A stretch of 64,000 nt of DNA from Brevibacterium sp. HMSC07C04 (GCF_001815905.1 NZ_KV823244.1:1-64000), one strand, 5' to 3'; positions 19,513 to 28,368 are shown, counted from the first letter of the stretch. The notes: generated by a model from the letters alone, not told the origin. Translations and numbers: made by a program.

Positions 19513-20223
19513 ATGCGCGAATACCAAGAACCCTCACAGGAACAGATCGACCAGGCCAATGACGAAATCCGCTACCTGGGCTATTCCGTCTTCGCCGCCG
19601 GCGGTGACCTTCCCGAAGGCGACCGCCAGCAACTTGCCGCAGAGGTCATTCAGCAGCTTGACGAACTCAAAGCGGAAGGGCTGACAGTCCGCGGAACCTA
19701 TGACGTTTCGGCCCTGCGAGCCGACGCCGACATCATGTTCTGGTGGATCGCACCGAAGGTCGAAACCCTCCAAAAGGCCTATTCGATTGTGCGCCGCTCA
19801 ACACTCGGTGCGATTCTCGAGCCCGTGTGGTCGGTTGTCGGCCTGCACCGACCCGCAGAGTTCAACCGTCGCCACATCCCGGCGTTCATGACGGACGAAA
19901 CTCCGCTTGACTACCTGTGCGTGTACCCGTTCGTGCGCAGCTACGACTGGTACATCCTCAATGCCGAAGACCGTTCGAAGATGCTGCGCGATCATGGTAT
20001 GGCCGCAGCCGGATACAAGGACATCAAGGCGCACACCGTGTCGGCCTTTGCGCTGGGCGACTACGAATTCCTGCTGGGCTTCGAAGCCGACCAGCTGCAC
20101 CGTCTGGTCGACATGATGCGCGACCTGCGCGCCACCGAAGCGCGCCTGCACGTGCGCGAAGAGATTCCGTTCTTCACGGGACCGCGCCGCGAACTGGCTG
20201 ACATCATCGCCGGCTGGCGCTGA
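19513..20223 (+). CDS. hemQ: Coproheme decarboxylase HemQ (ChdC)
   Basis: A 236-residue member of the chlorite-dismutase superfamily that converts coproheme to heme b with H2O2, the final step of the coproporphyrin-dependent pathway. CVYPFVRSYDWYIL carries the Tyr expected to form the catalytic radical. The His in IKAHTVSAFALGDYEF matches the proximal heme ligand. The chlorite-dismutase Arg motif is absent. ATG 19513 comes 2 nt after the hemY stop. Ferrochelatase, which would act between HemY and HemQ, is not in this window. Confidence 0.94.
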   Translation: MREYQEPSQEQIDQANDEIRYLGYSVFAAGGDLPEGDRQQLAAEVIQQLDELKAEGLTVRGTYDVSALRADADIMFWWIAPKVETLQKAYSIVRRSTLGAILEPVWSVVGLHRPAEFNRRHIPAFMTDETPLDYLCVYPFVRSYDWYILNAEDRSKMLRDHGMAAAGYKDIKAHTVSAFALGDYEFLLGFEADQLHRLVDMMRDLRATEARLHVREEIPFFTGPRRELADIIAGWR

Positions 20224-20271
20224 TCTTCCCCTGCCGCGAAGCAGCGTCAAGCGAAAAGCGCTGACTGACAG

Positions 20272-20304
20272 ACTGAGGCCGCCGGAATATCCGGCGGCCT
20301 CAGT
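20272..20304. terminator. Bidirectional hairpin terminator after hemQ
   Basis: Perfect 15-nt arms ACTGAGGCCGCCGGA (20272-20286) and TCCGGCGGCCTCAGT (20290-20304) flank a 3-nt loop between convergent hemQ and msrB. There is no T-run on either side, as is common for actinobacterial I-shaped terminators. Confidence 0.78.
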
Positions 20305-20368
20305 CGTGTGAGCTCAAACAACCGGCCCTGCCTGCGCTCCAAGCAGACAGACCGCGAGCGCCGCCCAG

Positions 20369-20770
20369 TCAGGGCTCTATGAGCTCCAAGCAGATGGAGT
20401 TGATGCAGAACCGCGCATCGGTCGGAGTGGGGAAGCCCTCACCGTAGAAGACGTGGCCCAGGTGGCTGTCGCATGCTGTACACCGGACCTCGGTGCGCAC
20501 CATGCCCATCGATTCATCCCGGATATAGCGCACGCGGTCTTCGGCCAGCGGCGCGTAGAACGCCGGCCAGCCGCACTGGGCATCGAACTTCGTCTCCGAG
20601 GTGAAGAGCTCCGCCCCACATGCCCGACACAGGTAGCGACCTTCGCGGAACACCCCGTCGTACTCACCGGAAAAGGGCCGCTCCGTCCCGCCCTGACGGA
20701 GCACGGCAAACTCCTCCGGGCTGAGAATGTTGCGCCAATACTGTTCAGTCCTGTCTGCGGCTTCAGCCAT
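20369..20770 (-). CDS. msrB: Peptide-methionine (R)-S-oxide reductase
   Basis: A 133-residue repair enzyme that reduces methionine-R-sulfoxide in proteins. Zinc-binding CxxC pairs are C48/C51 (CRAC) and C97/C100 (CTAC). The catalytic Cys is C122 in RFCINSICLEL, and C66 in the CGWPAF loop is a candidate resolving Cys. The length is typical of a free-standing MsrB. The ATG at 20770 is preceded by AGGAGCTGAC. It is monocistronic and convergent with the heme operon, with a shared hairpin between them. Confidence 0.95.
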   Translation of the reverse strand: MAEAADRTEQYWRNILSPEEFAVLRQGGTERPFSGEYDGVFREGRYLCRACGAELFTSETKFDAQCGWPAFYAPLAEDRVRYIRDESMGMVRTEVRCTACDSHLGHVFYGEGFPTPTDARFCINSICLELIEP

Positions 20771-20899
20771 GTCAGCTCCTGTTCTTTGTGCGCCGGTGAT
20801 GACTCAACTGTAGAAAACCTGTGTCTAGTGCAAAGAATTCCGGTCACGGTGGCACAGCCGCCCAGGCCGCCCCTAGACTGTCCGGCAGGAGGTAACCAG

Positions 20900-22129
20900 G
20901 TGGCACAGGCTATCCAGTCCAAGACAGCGAGAGCGCTGGCAGCGGGGCTTGGCATCGGCATCGGAATCGGTGCCCTCGCCTCTGTTGCCTCATCCGGGCT
21001 CGCGGTCTACTTCGCAAGAAAGATCGTCACTCCCGGCAAGGCCAAAAACGACGTTCGGATCCTGCACGTCGAGGGCTTTGACAACGACATGCTCATCCAC
21101 CTGGAGGCCACCCCCGACACTCTGGTTGCCGGAACCTACGGCCTGTACTTCGCAAACGGCTCTGCCGAAGGCTTTGCCCGCATCGGCGAACTCACGGAAT
21201 ACGATCCCGAGTCCGCGACCGTCAGCCGACGGGTCGAGAAGGTGCTGTACGGCGACATTCGCCACGCTTGTGTCGGCCGGTGGACCGGAACCGTCCACAT
21301 GGGGCCAGAAGACCTCGACCTTCCCTGCGAGAACATCGTCATCAGCTCTGACGTCGGGGCACTGCCCGCCTGGCTTCTGCCGACTACCGCAGCCCAGCCG
21401 TCGGACACCTGGGCGATCCTCATCCACGGCCGAGGCGGAACTCGACGGGAAACACTGCGTGCAGCCGCCGTTCTGGACAGGGTGGGAATTCCGTCAATCG
21501 CCATGTCGTACCGCAATGACCCGGAAACTGAGCGCCACCAGACCTACGGTTTGGGCGACACGGAATGGATCGACGTCGATCGGGCGATCGACTTCGCCCT
21601 TGCCAACGGGGCGCGCCGGATTGTGCTGTTCGGATGGTCGATGGGAGCGGCGATTGCCTTCCAGACCGCATCGCGGGGCCGCCACGCCGACAGCATCGTC
21701 GCCATGGTGCTCGACGGTCCGGTGGTCGACTGGTACGACGTTCTTGACCACCAGGCCCGCCTGAACCTCCTGCCCACGCCGATTGCCAGGCTGACCCTGC
21801 AGATGATCACCCGGCCGTGGGCGCGCAAGCTCACCGGGCTTGAGACACCTCTCGACCTTGACCGCATGGACTGGGTCAAACGCGCAGCCGACCTCACGGT
21901 CCCAACACTGCTCATCCACTCCGAAGACGACGAATTCGTGCCGGTGGGGCCGTCGCGGGCGCTTGCCGGCTTCCGTCGTGACCTTGTGACGATGCCGCGC
22001 TATACGAAAGCCCGGCACACCAAGGAATGGAACGTGGATCGGCTTGCGTGGGAAGACGACGTGATGCGCTTCCTACGAGGTTTGGAAACCCAGGCGCAAC
22101 ATGAGGGTGCTGTCGCCTTCGACGGCTGA
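20900..22129 (+). CDS. Membrane-anchored alpha/beta hydrolase
   Basis: A 409-residue protein. A Gly/Ala-rich hydrophobic helix (residues about 10-36, ALAAGLGIGIGIGALASVAS) probably anchors it. A roughly 100-residue domain of unknown function follows, then an alpha/beta-hydrolase fold from about residue 170: oxyanion motif HGRGGTRRE, nucleophile elbow FGWSMGAA, acid residue in HSEDDEF, and a His in ARHTKEWN. The substrate is unknown. GTG 20900 is set by AGGAGG (20887-20892), and TAGACT (about 20874) is a plausible -10. The longer open frame upstream is only the shadow of msrB. Its last 57 nt overlap the convergent RibD-like gene. Confidence 0.83.
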   Translation: MAQAIQSKTARALAAGLGIGIGIGALASVASSGLAVYFARKIVTPGKAKNDVRILHVEGFDNDMLIHLEATPDTLVAGTYGLYFANGSAEGFARIGELTEYDPESATVSRRVEKVLYGDIRHACVGRWTGTVHMGPEDLDLPCENIVISSDVGALPAWLLPTTAAQPSDTWAILIHGRGGTRRETLRAAAVLDRVGIPSIAMSYRNDPETERHQTYGLGDTEWIDVDRAIDFALANGARRIVLFGWSMGAAIAFQTASRGRHADSIVAMVLDGPVVDWYDVLDHQARLNLLPTPIARLTLQMITRPWARKLTGLETPLDLDRMDWVKRAADLTVPTLLIHSEDDEFVPVGPSRALAGFRRDLVTMPRYTKARHTKEWNVDRLAWEDDVMRFLRGLETQAQHEGAVAFDG

Positions 22130-22843
22130 CAGCAGGCGCAGACGGGCAGGCCCGTCCAGTTCGACCCGGCCGAGGATTCCGGGGCCGGCCCCGCCCACGA
22201 GCAGCGGGCTGACGGTCACGCACATTTCGTCGATGGCCCCCGCTGCCGCCCATTCCCCCAGGAGCGAAGGTCCGCCTTCGCACAGTGCGCGCTTGAACCC
22301 ACGCTGCGCAAGGGCTTCCAGCACGGTGTGCGGGTCGGGACTGTCAACGCGGATCACCTCGCACAGGCTGCTGCGCAGGCGGCCGAGCACGTCATCGTCG
22401 TCAGTGGTCGTGAACACGATGATGCTGCCGCTGCCGGCAGATGTCAGGTGGTCGACGTCGAGGTTCCCCGAACCGGTGATGATCGCAAGCGTCGGAGCAG
22501 GGTCCTGCCCTCGAGTTCGGCGATCCTCAGCAAAGCGCTGGCGAGCCGGAAGGCGCGTATAGCCCTCTTCGCGCACAGTGGAGGCTCCGACGATGACAAC
22601 ATCGGCAAGTGCGCGCAGAACGGCGAAGACGCGCTTGTCCGCGGGACTGGAGATTGTTCCTGACAGTCCGTCCGCACCGGCGATCCTGCCGTCGAGGCTT
22701 TGGACCATGTTCGACTGCACACGGGGACGGTCTGGCGGAATGTCTGTTGAATCGTACAGCGCGGTGAGTGCCGCCTCCCGCGGATCGGGAGCAAACTGCG
22801 CAGGTGACGGGAAGATCTGATGCAGGTGCTGTGAGGCTGCCAC
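22073..22843 (-). CDS. RibD C-terminal-like pyrimidine reductase family protein
   Basis: A 256-residue dihydrofolate-reductase-fold protein of the RibD_C group. Typical strands are VQSNMVQSLDGRIAG (residues 42-56), a loop ADVVIVGASTVREEGY with NADPH contacts, and CEGGPSLLGEW followed by VSPLLVGG. In riboflavin synthesis this fold reduces 5-amino-6-ribosylaminouracil-5'-phosphate, but stand-alone copies in actinobacteria are of uncertain role, and no rib genes lie nearby. The GTG start at 22843 precedes AASQHLHQIF. The 3' end overlaps the convergent hydrolase gene by 57 nt. Confidence 0.83.
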   Translation of the reverse strand: MAASQHLHQIFPSPAQFAPDPREAALTALYDSTDIPPDRPRVQSNMVQSLDGRIAGADGLSGTISSPADKRVFAVLRALADVVIVGASTVREEGYTRLPARQRFAEDRRTRGQDPAPTLAIITGSGNLDVDHLTSAGSGSIIVFTTTDDDDVLGRLRSSLCEVIRVDSPDPHTVLEALAQRGFKRALCEGGPSLLGEWAAAGAIDEMCVTVSPLLVGGAGPGILGRVELDGPARLRLLSAVEGDSTLMLRLGFQTS

Positions 22844-22852
22844 GAAGGTGCC

Positions 22853-23659
22853 CTACCGTGCGAGGAAATCTGCGCTGCCCATGGCGATCATGGGGTTCTT
22901 GCTCGGGTCGAGTTCTTTGAGGATGGCCCCCATGTCCTTGCGGTCAACAGTCACACAGCCGTGGGTGGCCTTGCCGTGATCGACGTGCAACCAGATGCCG
23001 CCGCCGGGGGCTTTGCCCTGTGGGCGCGTGCGGTCGGTCGGCGGGACTCCGGTTTTGCGGTTGTAGTCAATGGCGAGGACATAGTCGTAGACCAGTTTGT
23101 AGTCGTCCCCGTACACAGACTGAGCGCTGGCGCGCAGGTTCGTGTCCCGCGTGTAGGGCATTTTCGTTCCCGGGTCCGGCAGGTAGCCTCCGGCGTCGCT
23201 GAGGGTGAAGACTCCGGCCGGGGTCGACATGTCGCCTTCTTTGCGCTTTTCCTTCCATCCGGCCTCACCGTTGTGGCCGGTGAAGGACAGCTTCTGCTTC
23301 CAGCCATCGGAGGTGCGCTCATACAGTGCGGTGGTTACGGTGGAGCTTTTTGTCTCTGGGCTGGAGGACACGATCACCTGGTGGGTGTCGTGTGGGATTT
23401 GGGCGGAGGTCCTAGGGCCCAGGTGAGGAATCGAACCGCGGGCCTGCGTGCTGTCGCCGCTGCGGATGTCGAGGACGGGGGCTGAAAAATCGCCCGGTGT
23501 GCGCAGAGTGGGTGCTGTGAGCCGTTCGTCTTCGGCGAGCGCTGCTGAAGTTCTGTCTGCAGAGGCCAGCGCGAGCACAAGTGCGCCGGCAACAGCGCCG
23601 GCGGCTGGGTATATCCACCACGGTCTCGCGGATGATGGGTTCGATCGCGCGCTGTCCAT
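22853..23659 (-). CDS. L,D-transpeptidase (YkuD family), membrane-anchored
   Basis: A roughly 268-residue extracytoplasmic enzyme. An N-terminal signal-anchor (PWWIYPAAGAVAGALVLALAS) is followed by a low-complexity linker and a YkuD domain (about residues 90-260). The catalytic signature is HVDHGKATHGCVTV, with the nucleophile Cys near residue 235 and conserved upstream His; GDMSTPAGVFTL is also typical. Such enzymes make or use 3-3 peptidoglycan cross-links, or attach proteins to the wall. The Arg that usually follows HGC is replaced (VTVDRKDM), a minor variation. GTG 23665 is an alternative; GATACT lies 7 nt before ATG 23659, favouring a leaderless start there. Confidence 0.82.
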   Translation of the reverse strand: MDSARSNPSSARPWWIYPAAGAVAGALVLALASADRTSAALAEDERLTAPTLRTPGDFSAPVLDIRSGDSTQARGSIPHLGPRTSAQIPHDTHQVIVSSSPETKSSTVTTALYERTSDGWKQKLSFTGHNGEAGWKEKRKEGDMSTPAGVFTLSDAGGYLPDPGTKMPYTRDTNLRASAQSVYGDDYKLVYDYVLAIDYNRKTGVPPTDRTRPQGKAPGGGIWLHVDHGKATHGCVTVDRKDMGAILKELDPSKNPMIAMGSADFLAR

Positions 23660-23771
23660 GTTCACCAGTATCTCATTCTCTGCAGGAAATGCGCTGTATA
23701 GGGCGTGTCAATGTGCTTGATGCAGTCAGCGCAGGCGAGGTTTTCGGAAGTGTTCCGTTAGACTGCACGGC

Positions 23772-24803
23772 ATGAGCAAACCGTCCGACGTTGGTTCCAC
23801 AGGCACACCGCCGAACGGCGACCCGCGCTACTCATCCGACAACAGTGTTGGGTCCGGGGGCCTATACCGCGAGATCTTTGACAGCGAAGCCGATTCGACG
23901 CGGCAGTTCGACCATGACGAATTCAGCGGAAGCGGTCGGGACTACTCGTCGGAGGGGGATCGGGTCATCCCGCCTCCGCCGCCGTTTGCCCCGCCGAGGT
24001 CCGCTTCGTCGATGCCTCCGGCTCCACCGGCTCCTCCCTCTCGGCCGCCTGTCCGCACACAGTCGGGCGCCGATGCGTTTCCGCCGCCTCCGCCGCCGCC
24101 TCCGCCGCCGTCTTCTGCTCCGACGACGGCTCCGTCGCCGAGTACGCCGCAGGCGCAGTACGGTGCCGCGCAGTCGGTCTCTCCGCAGGGTCTGCACGCG
24201 GGCTATGCGCCGGCGGGCTACACCGCCGTCGCCTCGGGGCACGTGCCGCACCAGCAGGAGGAGCCCAAGAAGAACAAGTCGAAACCGCCGTGGGCTGTGG
24301 TCACGTTCACCACCGTGCTGGCGCTTTTCCTCGTAGGTGCGGGTCTGTATATCTTCTTCGACATGCGGTCCTCTGACGGCCAGGTGGAATCGACCAAGCC
24401 GCCGACAGCCGGGGACCCATCGGGTGCTTCCGATTCTGACGACAGCTCGTCAGACTTTGATTCTTCCGAAGCTGAGGCGTTCATCACCCCGTCGGGCAAT
24501 ATCTCCTGCGTCATCTACAAAGACCGTGCGCGCTGCACAGTGAGCAGCTTCGAGTATTCGCCCGGTGAACAGCCAGACGACTGCTCCGGCGGCGTCGAAT
24601 GGGGCAGCGTTGCTGAAGTGACTGAGTCATCCGCGGGCTTTACGTGCAAGAGCGTCGGCGAAGCTCCAAGCCCGAAAGAGCTGGGCTATGGCAAAACCAT
24701 CAAAGCCCACGGCTTTGAGTGCTCATCGCAGCGAGACGGTGTGCGCTGCACGGGTCCTGGCGGCAGCTTCCACGTTCGCAAAGGCGACTTCAACTTCAAG
24801 TGA
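23772..24803 (+). CDS. Pro-rich single-pass membrane protein with extracellular six-Cys domain (DUF6636-like)
   Basis: A 343-residue protein in three parts. A cytoplasmic N-terminal region (1-170) contains a PPPPPFAPP run and a ten-Pro run near residue 105. One helix follows (about 175-196, AVVTFTTVLALFLVGAGLYIFF), then an acidic Ser/Asp linker. The secreted domain (about 235-343) opens with FITPSGNISCVIYKDRARC and carries six Cys, a pattern like DUF6636, and may form three disulfides. The function is unknown; homologues are common in actinobacteria and resemble small secreted sensory or surface domains. TAGACT (23759-23764) lies 7 nt before the ATG, so it is probably leaderless. Confidence 0.66.
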   Translation: MSKPSDVGSTGTPPNGDPRYSSDNSVGSGGLYREIFDSEADSTRQFDHDEFSGSGRDYSSEGDRVIPPPPPFAPPRSASSMPPAPPAPPSRPPVRTQSGADAFPPPPPPPPPPSSAPTTAPSPSTPQAQYGAAQSVSPQGLHAGYAPAGYTAVASGHVPHQQEEPKKNKSKPPWAVVTFTTVLALFLVGAGLYIFFDMRSSDGQVESTKPPTAGDPSGASDSDDSSSDFDSSEAEAFITPSGNISCVIYKDRARCTVSSFEYSPGEQPDDCSGGVEWGSVAEVTESSAGFTCKSVGEAPSPKELGYGKTIKAHGFECSSQRDGVRCTGPGGSFHVRKGDFNFK

Positions 24804-24870
24804 CGAGCTCTGTGTCTCAAACGCTAAGACGGAGATTCGAGACTCAGTGAGGCGAGAGTAGGGTCACAGT

Positions 24871-24909
24871 ATGCGTCTGCTTCTCCTTAGCTGCCGCGGC
24901 GAGTCCTGA
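24871..24909 (+). CDS. leuA leader peptide (MRLLLLSCRGES)
   Basis: A 12-codon ORF with four consecutive Leu codons (CTG CTT CTC CTT, 24877-24888), ending 67 nt before leuA. A -10-like TAGGGT (24859-24864) lies exactly 6 nt before the ATG, so the ORF starts at the predicted transcript 5' end. Leu-rich leaders before leuA are known in actinobacteria. The Leu codons allow ribosome stalling when leucyl-tRNA is scarce. Confidence 0.82.
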   Translation: MRLLLLSCRGES

Positions 24910-24976
24910 ACAAGGCCGGACCCTCGTCGCGGAGTCAGTGCTGTTCGGTCGACTGAAGACCACATGAGGAGATCAC
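24877..24976 (+). promoter_or_regulatory. Leucine-responsive attenuator region of leuA
   Basis: UCUCCUUA within the Leu codons (24882-24889) can pair over 8 bp, with one G-U, with UGAGGAGA of the leuA ribosome site (24965-24972). A second stem can form between CCGCGGCGAG (24894-24903) and CTCGTCGCGG (24923-24932). No terminator T-run is seen, so control is inferred to be translational: a ribosome stalled on Leu codons would cover one strand of the sequestering helix and free leuA. Confidence 0.62.
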
Positions 24977-26737
24977 ATGACCAATCTGCAGAAGCCAAGC
25001 CCCATGCCGTTCACGAAGTACAAGTCCTTCTTCGATCGCATTGAACTGGACATGTCCGACCGCACTTGGCCGGACCAGCGCCTGACTCGCGCACCGCGTT
25101 GGCTTTCAACCGACCTGCGCGATGGCAACCAGGCGCTCATCGACCCCATGACGGTCGAACGCAAAATCAAGATGTTCGAACTGCTCGTGAAAATCGGCTT
25201 CAAGGAAATCGAAGTCGGCTTCCCCTCGGCCAGTCAGCCGGACTTCGACTTCGTGCGGCACATCATCGAAAAGGATCTGATCCCAGATGATGTGCGCATC
25301 TCCGTGCTGACCCAGGCGCGCGAAGATCTCATCGAGCGCACAGCCGAAGCGCTCATCGGAGCGGACAAGGCCACCATCCACATGTACAACGCCACTGCGC
25401 CGGTCTTCCGCTCCGTTGTCTTCGGCTTTGACGGAGACGGCCGCGCACAGACGAAGGACATCGCGCTGCGCGGCACCCAAGCTGTCATGAAAGCCGCTGA
25501 ATCGGTGCTTCCGAACACTGACTTCGGCTATCAGTACTCGCCGGAGATCTTCGTTGACACGGAGCCCGATTTCGCTCTCGACGTTGTCGGCGGTGTGCTC
25601 GACATGTGGCAGCCCGAAGATGGCCGCGACACCGTCGTCAATCTGCCGGCAACAGTTGAGCGCGGCACCCCGAACACCTACGCCGACCAGATCGAGTGGT
25701 TCTGCCGCCACATCCCATACCGTGACCAGGTGGCCGTGTCGCTGCACCCGCACAATGATCGCGGCACGGGTGTGGCCGCAGCAGAGCTGGGGCTGATGGC
25801 CGGGGCGGACCGCATTGAGGGGTGTCTGTTCGGCAACGGTGAGCGCACCGGCAACCTCGACCTCGTGACAGTTGCCATGAACCTCTACACCCAGGGGGTT
25901 GATCCCGAACTCGACTTCTCCGACATCAATGAGGTCATCCACACGGTCGAGTACTGCAACCAGATCGGGGTGCACGAGCGTCACCCGTACGGCGGGGATC
26001 TCGTGTTCACGTCCTTCTCCGGTTCGCATCAGGATGCCATCAACAAGGCTTTCGCGCAGCGCGAACGTCGAGCGCGCGAAACGAGCACGCCGATCGACCT
26101 CATGGAATGGGACATGCCCTACCTGCCGGTCGACCCCAAGGACCTCGGCCGCAGCTACGAAGCGATCATCCGCGTCAATTCGCAGTCGGGCAAGGGCGGA
26201 GTCACATACCTGCTCAAGAGCGAATACGGTCTGGACCTGCCGCGCCGCATGCAGGTGGAGTTCTCCAAGGTCATCAAGAACGTCACGGCATCAGGCGGCG
26301 AACTCACAGCAGAGGCAATCTGGTCAGCCTTCAGCGATGAATACCTGCCGACGGACAATGCGTGGGGCCGCTTCCGCATTCGGGGTCTGCGCACCGAGTC
26401 CCTGGGCGATGATTCAGCCGGACGCCACTCCGAAAAGGTCGAGGTGGCGCTGAGCATCGACGGTCAGGAACGCGAGTTCGAAGGTCAGGGAACGGGGCCG
26501 CTGAATGCTCTGGTCAACATTCTCAACGACAACTTCGATCTCGATATGCGGGTTCAGGACTATTCCGAGCACGCGATCGGCGCCGGTGCGGACGTCGCGG
26601 CCGCTGCCTATGTCGAAGTCATGATCGGGGACCGGATCATGTGGGGTGCGGGCATGCACTCGAATATCGCCAAGGCGTCCCTCAAGGCCGTCATCTCCGC
26701 GGTCAACCGCTACCTGCGCGACAACAGCGGCGACTGA
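24977..26737 (+). CDS. leuA: 2-isopropylmalate synthase
   Basis: A 586-residue enzyme that condenses acetyl-CoA with 2-oxoisovalerate, the committed step of leucine synthesis. The DRE-TIM barrel includes STDLRDGNQALIDPM (residues about 36-50) with the metal and catalytic residues, VSLHPHNDRGTGVAAAELGLMAGADRIEG with HxH metal ligands, and GNGERTGN. The C-terminal LeuA allosteric dimer domain (about 440-580) gives leucine feedback. The length is that of the type found in actinobacteria and fungi. The ATG has GAGGAG 6 nt upstream, within the attenuator. A hairpin follows the gene. Confidence 0.97.
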   Translation: MTNLQKPSPMPFTKYKSFFDRIELDMSDRTWPDQRLTRAPRWLSTDLRDGNQALIDPMTVERKIKMFELLVKIGFKEIEVGFPSASQPDFDFVRHIIEKDLIPDDVRISVLTQAREDLIERTAEALIGADKATIHMYNATAPVFRSVVFGFDGDGRAQTKDIALRGTQAVMKAAESVLPNTDFGYQYSPEIFVDTEPDFALDVVGGVLDMWQPEDGRDTVVNLPATVERGTPNTYADQIEWFCRHIPYRDQVAVSLHPHNDRGTGVAAAELGLMAGADRIEGCLFGNGERTGNLDLVTVAMNLYTQGVDPELDFSDINEVIHTVEYCNQIGVHERHPYGGDLVFTSFSGSHQDAINKAFAQRERRARETSTPIDLMEWDMPYLPVDPKDLGRSYEAIIRVNSQSGKGGVTYLLKSEYGLDLPRRMQVEFSKVIKNVTASGGELTAEAIWSAFSDEYLPTDNAWGRFRIRGLRTESLGDDSAGRHSEKVEVALSIDGQEREFEGQGTGPLNALVNILNDNFDLDMRVQDYSEHAIGAGADVAAAAYVEVMIGDRIMWGAGMHSNIAKASLKAVISAVNRYLRDNSGD

Positions 26738-26756
26738 CGCAGTTACGGTCACATGT

Positions 26757-26786
26757 CACGAGGCGGTGCCCAGGCACCGCCTCGTG
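26757..26786. terminator. Hairpin terminator between leuA and recO
   Basis: CACGAGGCGGTGC (26757-26769) and GCACCGCCTCGTG (26774-26786) are perfect 13-nt complements around a 4-nt loop. There is no T-run. It lies 19 nt after the leuA stop and just before the recO promoter. Confidence 0.78.
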
Positions 26787-26808
26787 GTGTGTGGGGGACA
26801 ATGGGCCG

Positions 26809-27534
26809 GTGAGGAAATATCGTGACGCGGGTGTGGTTCTGGGCACCCATAAACTCGGCGAAGCCGACCGGATCGTCACGGTTCTCACTCGTCACAGCGG
26901 TGTTGTCCGCGCTGTTGCCAAGGGGGTTCGCAGGACCACCAGCCGTTTCGGTTCGCGCTTGGAGCCGCTCATGATGATCGACCTGCAGGCCAACCGCGGC
27001 AGGAATCTGGACGTTGTCACCCAGGTGGAGCTCATTGAGCCGTTTGCCCAGGGGCTCATCACCGACTACGACTACTACACCGTTGGCGCCGTTATGGCCG
27101 AAACCGCTCTGCGGCTGACAGAAGACGACCCCCGTACGGAAGACCAGTTTCTGCTGCTGGTGGCGGCTCTGCGCTCTATGTGCCGGCGCGAACATCCCGC
27201 ACGCGCTTCTCTGGACGCCTATCTGGTCCGAGCTATGTCGCTGGCCGGCTGGGCTCCGAGCCTCATTGACTGCGCGCGGTGCGGGACTGCCGGACCACAC
27301 CGCGCGTTCTCGCTTGAAGCCGGGGGTGCGGTGTGTCAGGCGTGTCGGCGCGGAGGAGAGCACCTTCCCGGTCCCGAGGCTTTGGCGTATCTGCAGAGGA
27401 TCAGCACGGCAGACTGGCCGGAGCCGGGCACGGTGGCCGATTATGACGCACAGGCCGCTTCGAAAGTCGTCACCGCTTTTGTCCAGTGGCACTTGGAGCG
27501 ACGGGTGAAATCGCTTGCGCTGTTGGAGCGCTGA
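26809..27534 (+). CDS. recO: DNA repair protein RecO
   Basis: A 241-residue recombination mediator that loads RecA on SSB-coated gaps with RecR/RecF. The N-terminal OB-fold begins [29 protein letters not shown] and continues AVAKGVRR. A helical region follows, then a zinc finger with CARCG and CQAC Cys pairs (about residues 152-184). GACAAT (26797-26802) lies 6 nt before GTG 26809, so a leaderless start is inferred; the upstream open frame is a shadow of leuA. It lies 25 nt before the uppS start, as in mycobacteria. Confidence 0.92.
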   Translation: MRKYRDAGVVLGTHKLGEADRIVTVLTRHSGVVRAVAKGVRRTTSRFGSRLEPLMMIDLQANRGRNLDVVTQVELIEPFAQGLITDYDYYTVGAVMAETALRLTEDDPRTEDQFLLLVAALRSMCRREHPARASLDAYLVRAMSLAGWAPSLIDCARCGTAGPHRAFSLEAGGAVCQACRRGGEHLPGPEALAYLQRISTADWPEPGTVADYDAQAASKVVTAFVQWHLERRVKSLALLER

Positions 27535-27559
27535 GCCGTGCTCCTGCCATAATGGCGGC

Positions 27560-28354
27560 GTGAAGTATCAGCCGATTCCCCCGCACCCGCATGGCGCCGC
27601 GCCGCCGGCGATTCCAACGAGGTTCATCCCGAAGCACATTGCTGTTGTCATGGACGGCAACGGCCGGTGGGCCAATGAGCGCGGACTCCCGCGCACAGAC
27701 GGCCACAAAGCGGGGGAAGCCTCGCTGATGGAGGTTATCTACGGCAGCCTGGAAATGGGTGTTGAGGTGCTGTCCGCCTACGCGTTTTCGACGGAGAACT
27801 GGAAGCGCTCCCCGGAAGAGGTGCGTTTCCTCATGGGCTTCAACCGGGACGTCATCCGCCGCCGGGTCGATGAACTCGACGCTCTGGGCGTGCGCATGGT
27901 GTGGTCGGGCAGAGAAGGCAGGCTGTGGCGCTCGGTGATCAAGGAGCTTGATGTCGCCCGCGACCGCACCAAGAACAACACCCGCATGACCCTGCAGTTC
28001 TGTGTCAACTACGGTGGGCGGGCCGAAATCCTCGATGCGGTCAACGCCATCACCCACGAGGTTGCCCAGGGCAAACTCAAACCCGGCAAGGTGACGGCCA
28101 AGTCTTTGGCTGCGCGACTGTATGCCCCGGACCTGCCCGATGTCGACCTGTTCCTGCGCTCTTCCGGTGAGCAGCGCACGTCGAACTTCCTGCTGTGGCA
28201 GTCGGCCTACGCGGAACTGGTTTTCCAGGATGTTCTGTGGCCGGACGTGGACAGGACGACGCTGTGGAATGCCGTCGAAGAATACGCTATGCGCGACCGG
28301 CGGTTCGGCGGCGCAGTCGATAGGGTCGTCGGCAAGAACTCCGGTAAGAACTGA
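27560..28354 (+). CDS. uppS: Isoprenyl (undecaprenyl/decaprenyl) diphosphate synthase
   Basis: A 264-residue cis-prenyltransferase that makes the lipid carrier for cell-wall glycans. Conserved regions are [24 protein letters not shown] (in two parts; the Asp binds Mg), [17 protein letters not shown], and [24 protein letters not shown]. The length and position after recO match mycobacterial Rv2361c, a decaprenyl diphosphate synthase; product chain length cannot be read from sequence alone. The GTG start has CATAAT (27548-27553) 6 nt upstream, so its own leaderless promoter is likely. Confidence 0.93.
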   Translation: MKYQPIPPHPHGAAPPAIPTRFIPKHIAVVMDGNGRWANERGLPRTDGHKAGEASLMEVIYGSLEMGVEVLSAYAFSTENWKRSPEEVRFLMGFNRDVIRRRVDELDALGVRMVWSGREGRLWRSVIKELDVARDRTKNNTRMTLQFCVNYGGRAEILDAVNAITHEVAQGKLKPGKVTAKSLAARLYAPDLPDVDLFLRSSGEQRTSNFLLWQSAYAELVFQDVLWPDVDRTTLWNAVEEYAMRDRRFGGAVDRVVGKNSGKN

Positions 28355-28368
28355 GGCTGCAGACGAAG

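Noticed and set aside
24877-24976. T-box or leucine riboswitch before leuA.
   Set aside because: No T-box consensus or specifier-loop arrangement was seen; the leader-peptide model explains the region better.
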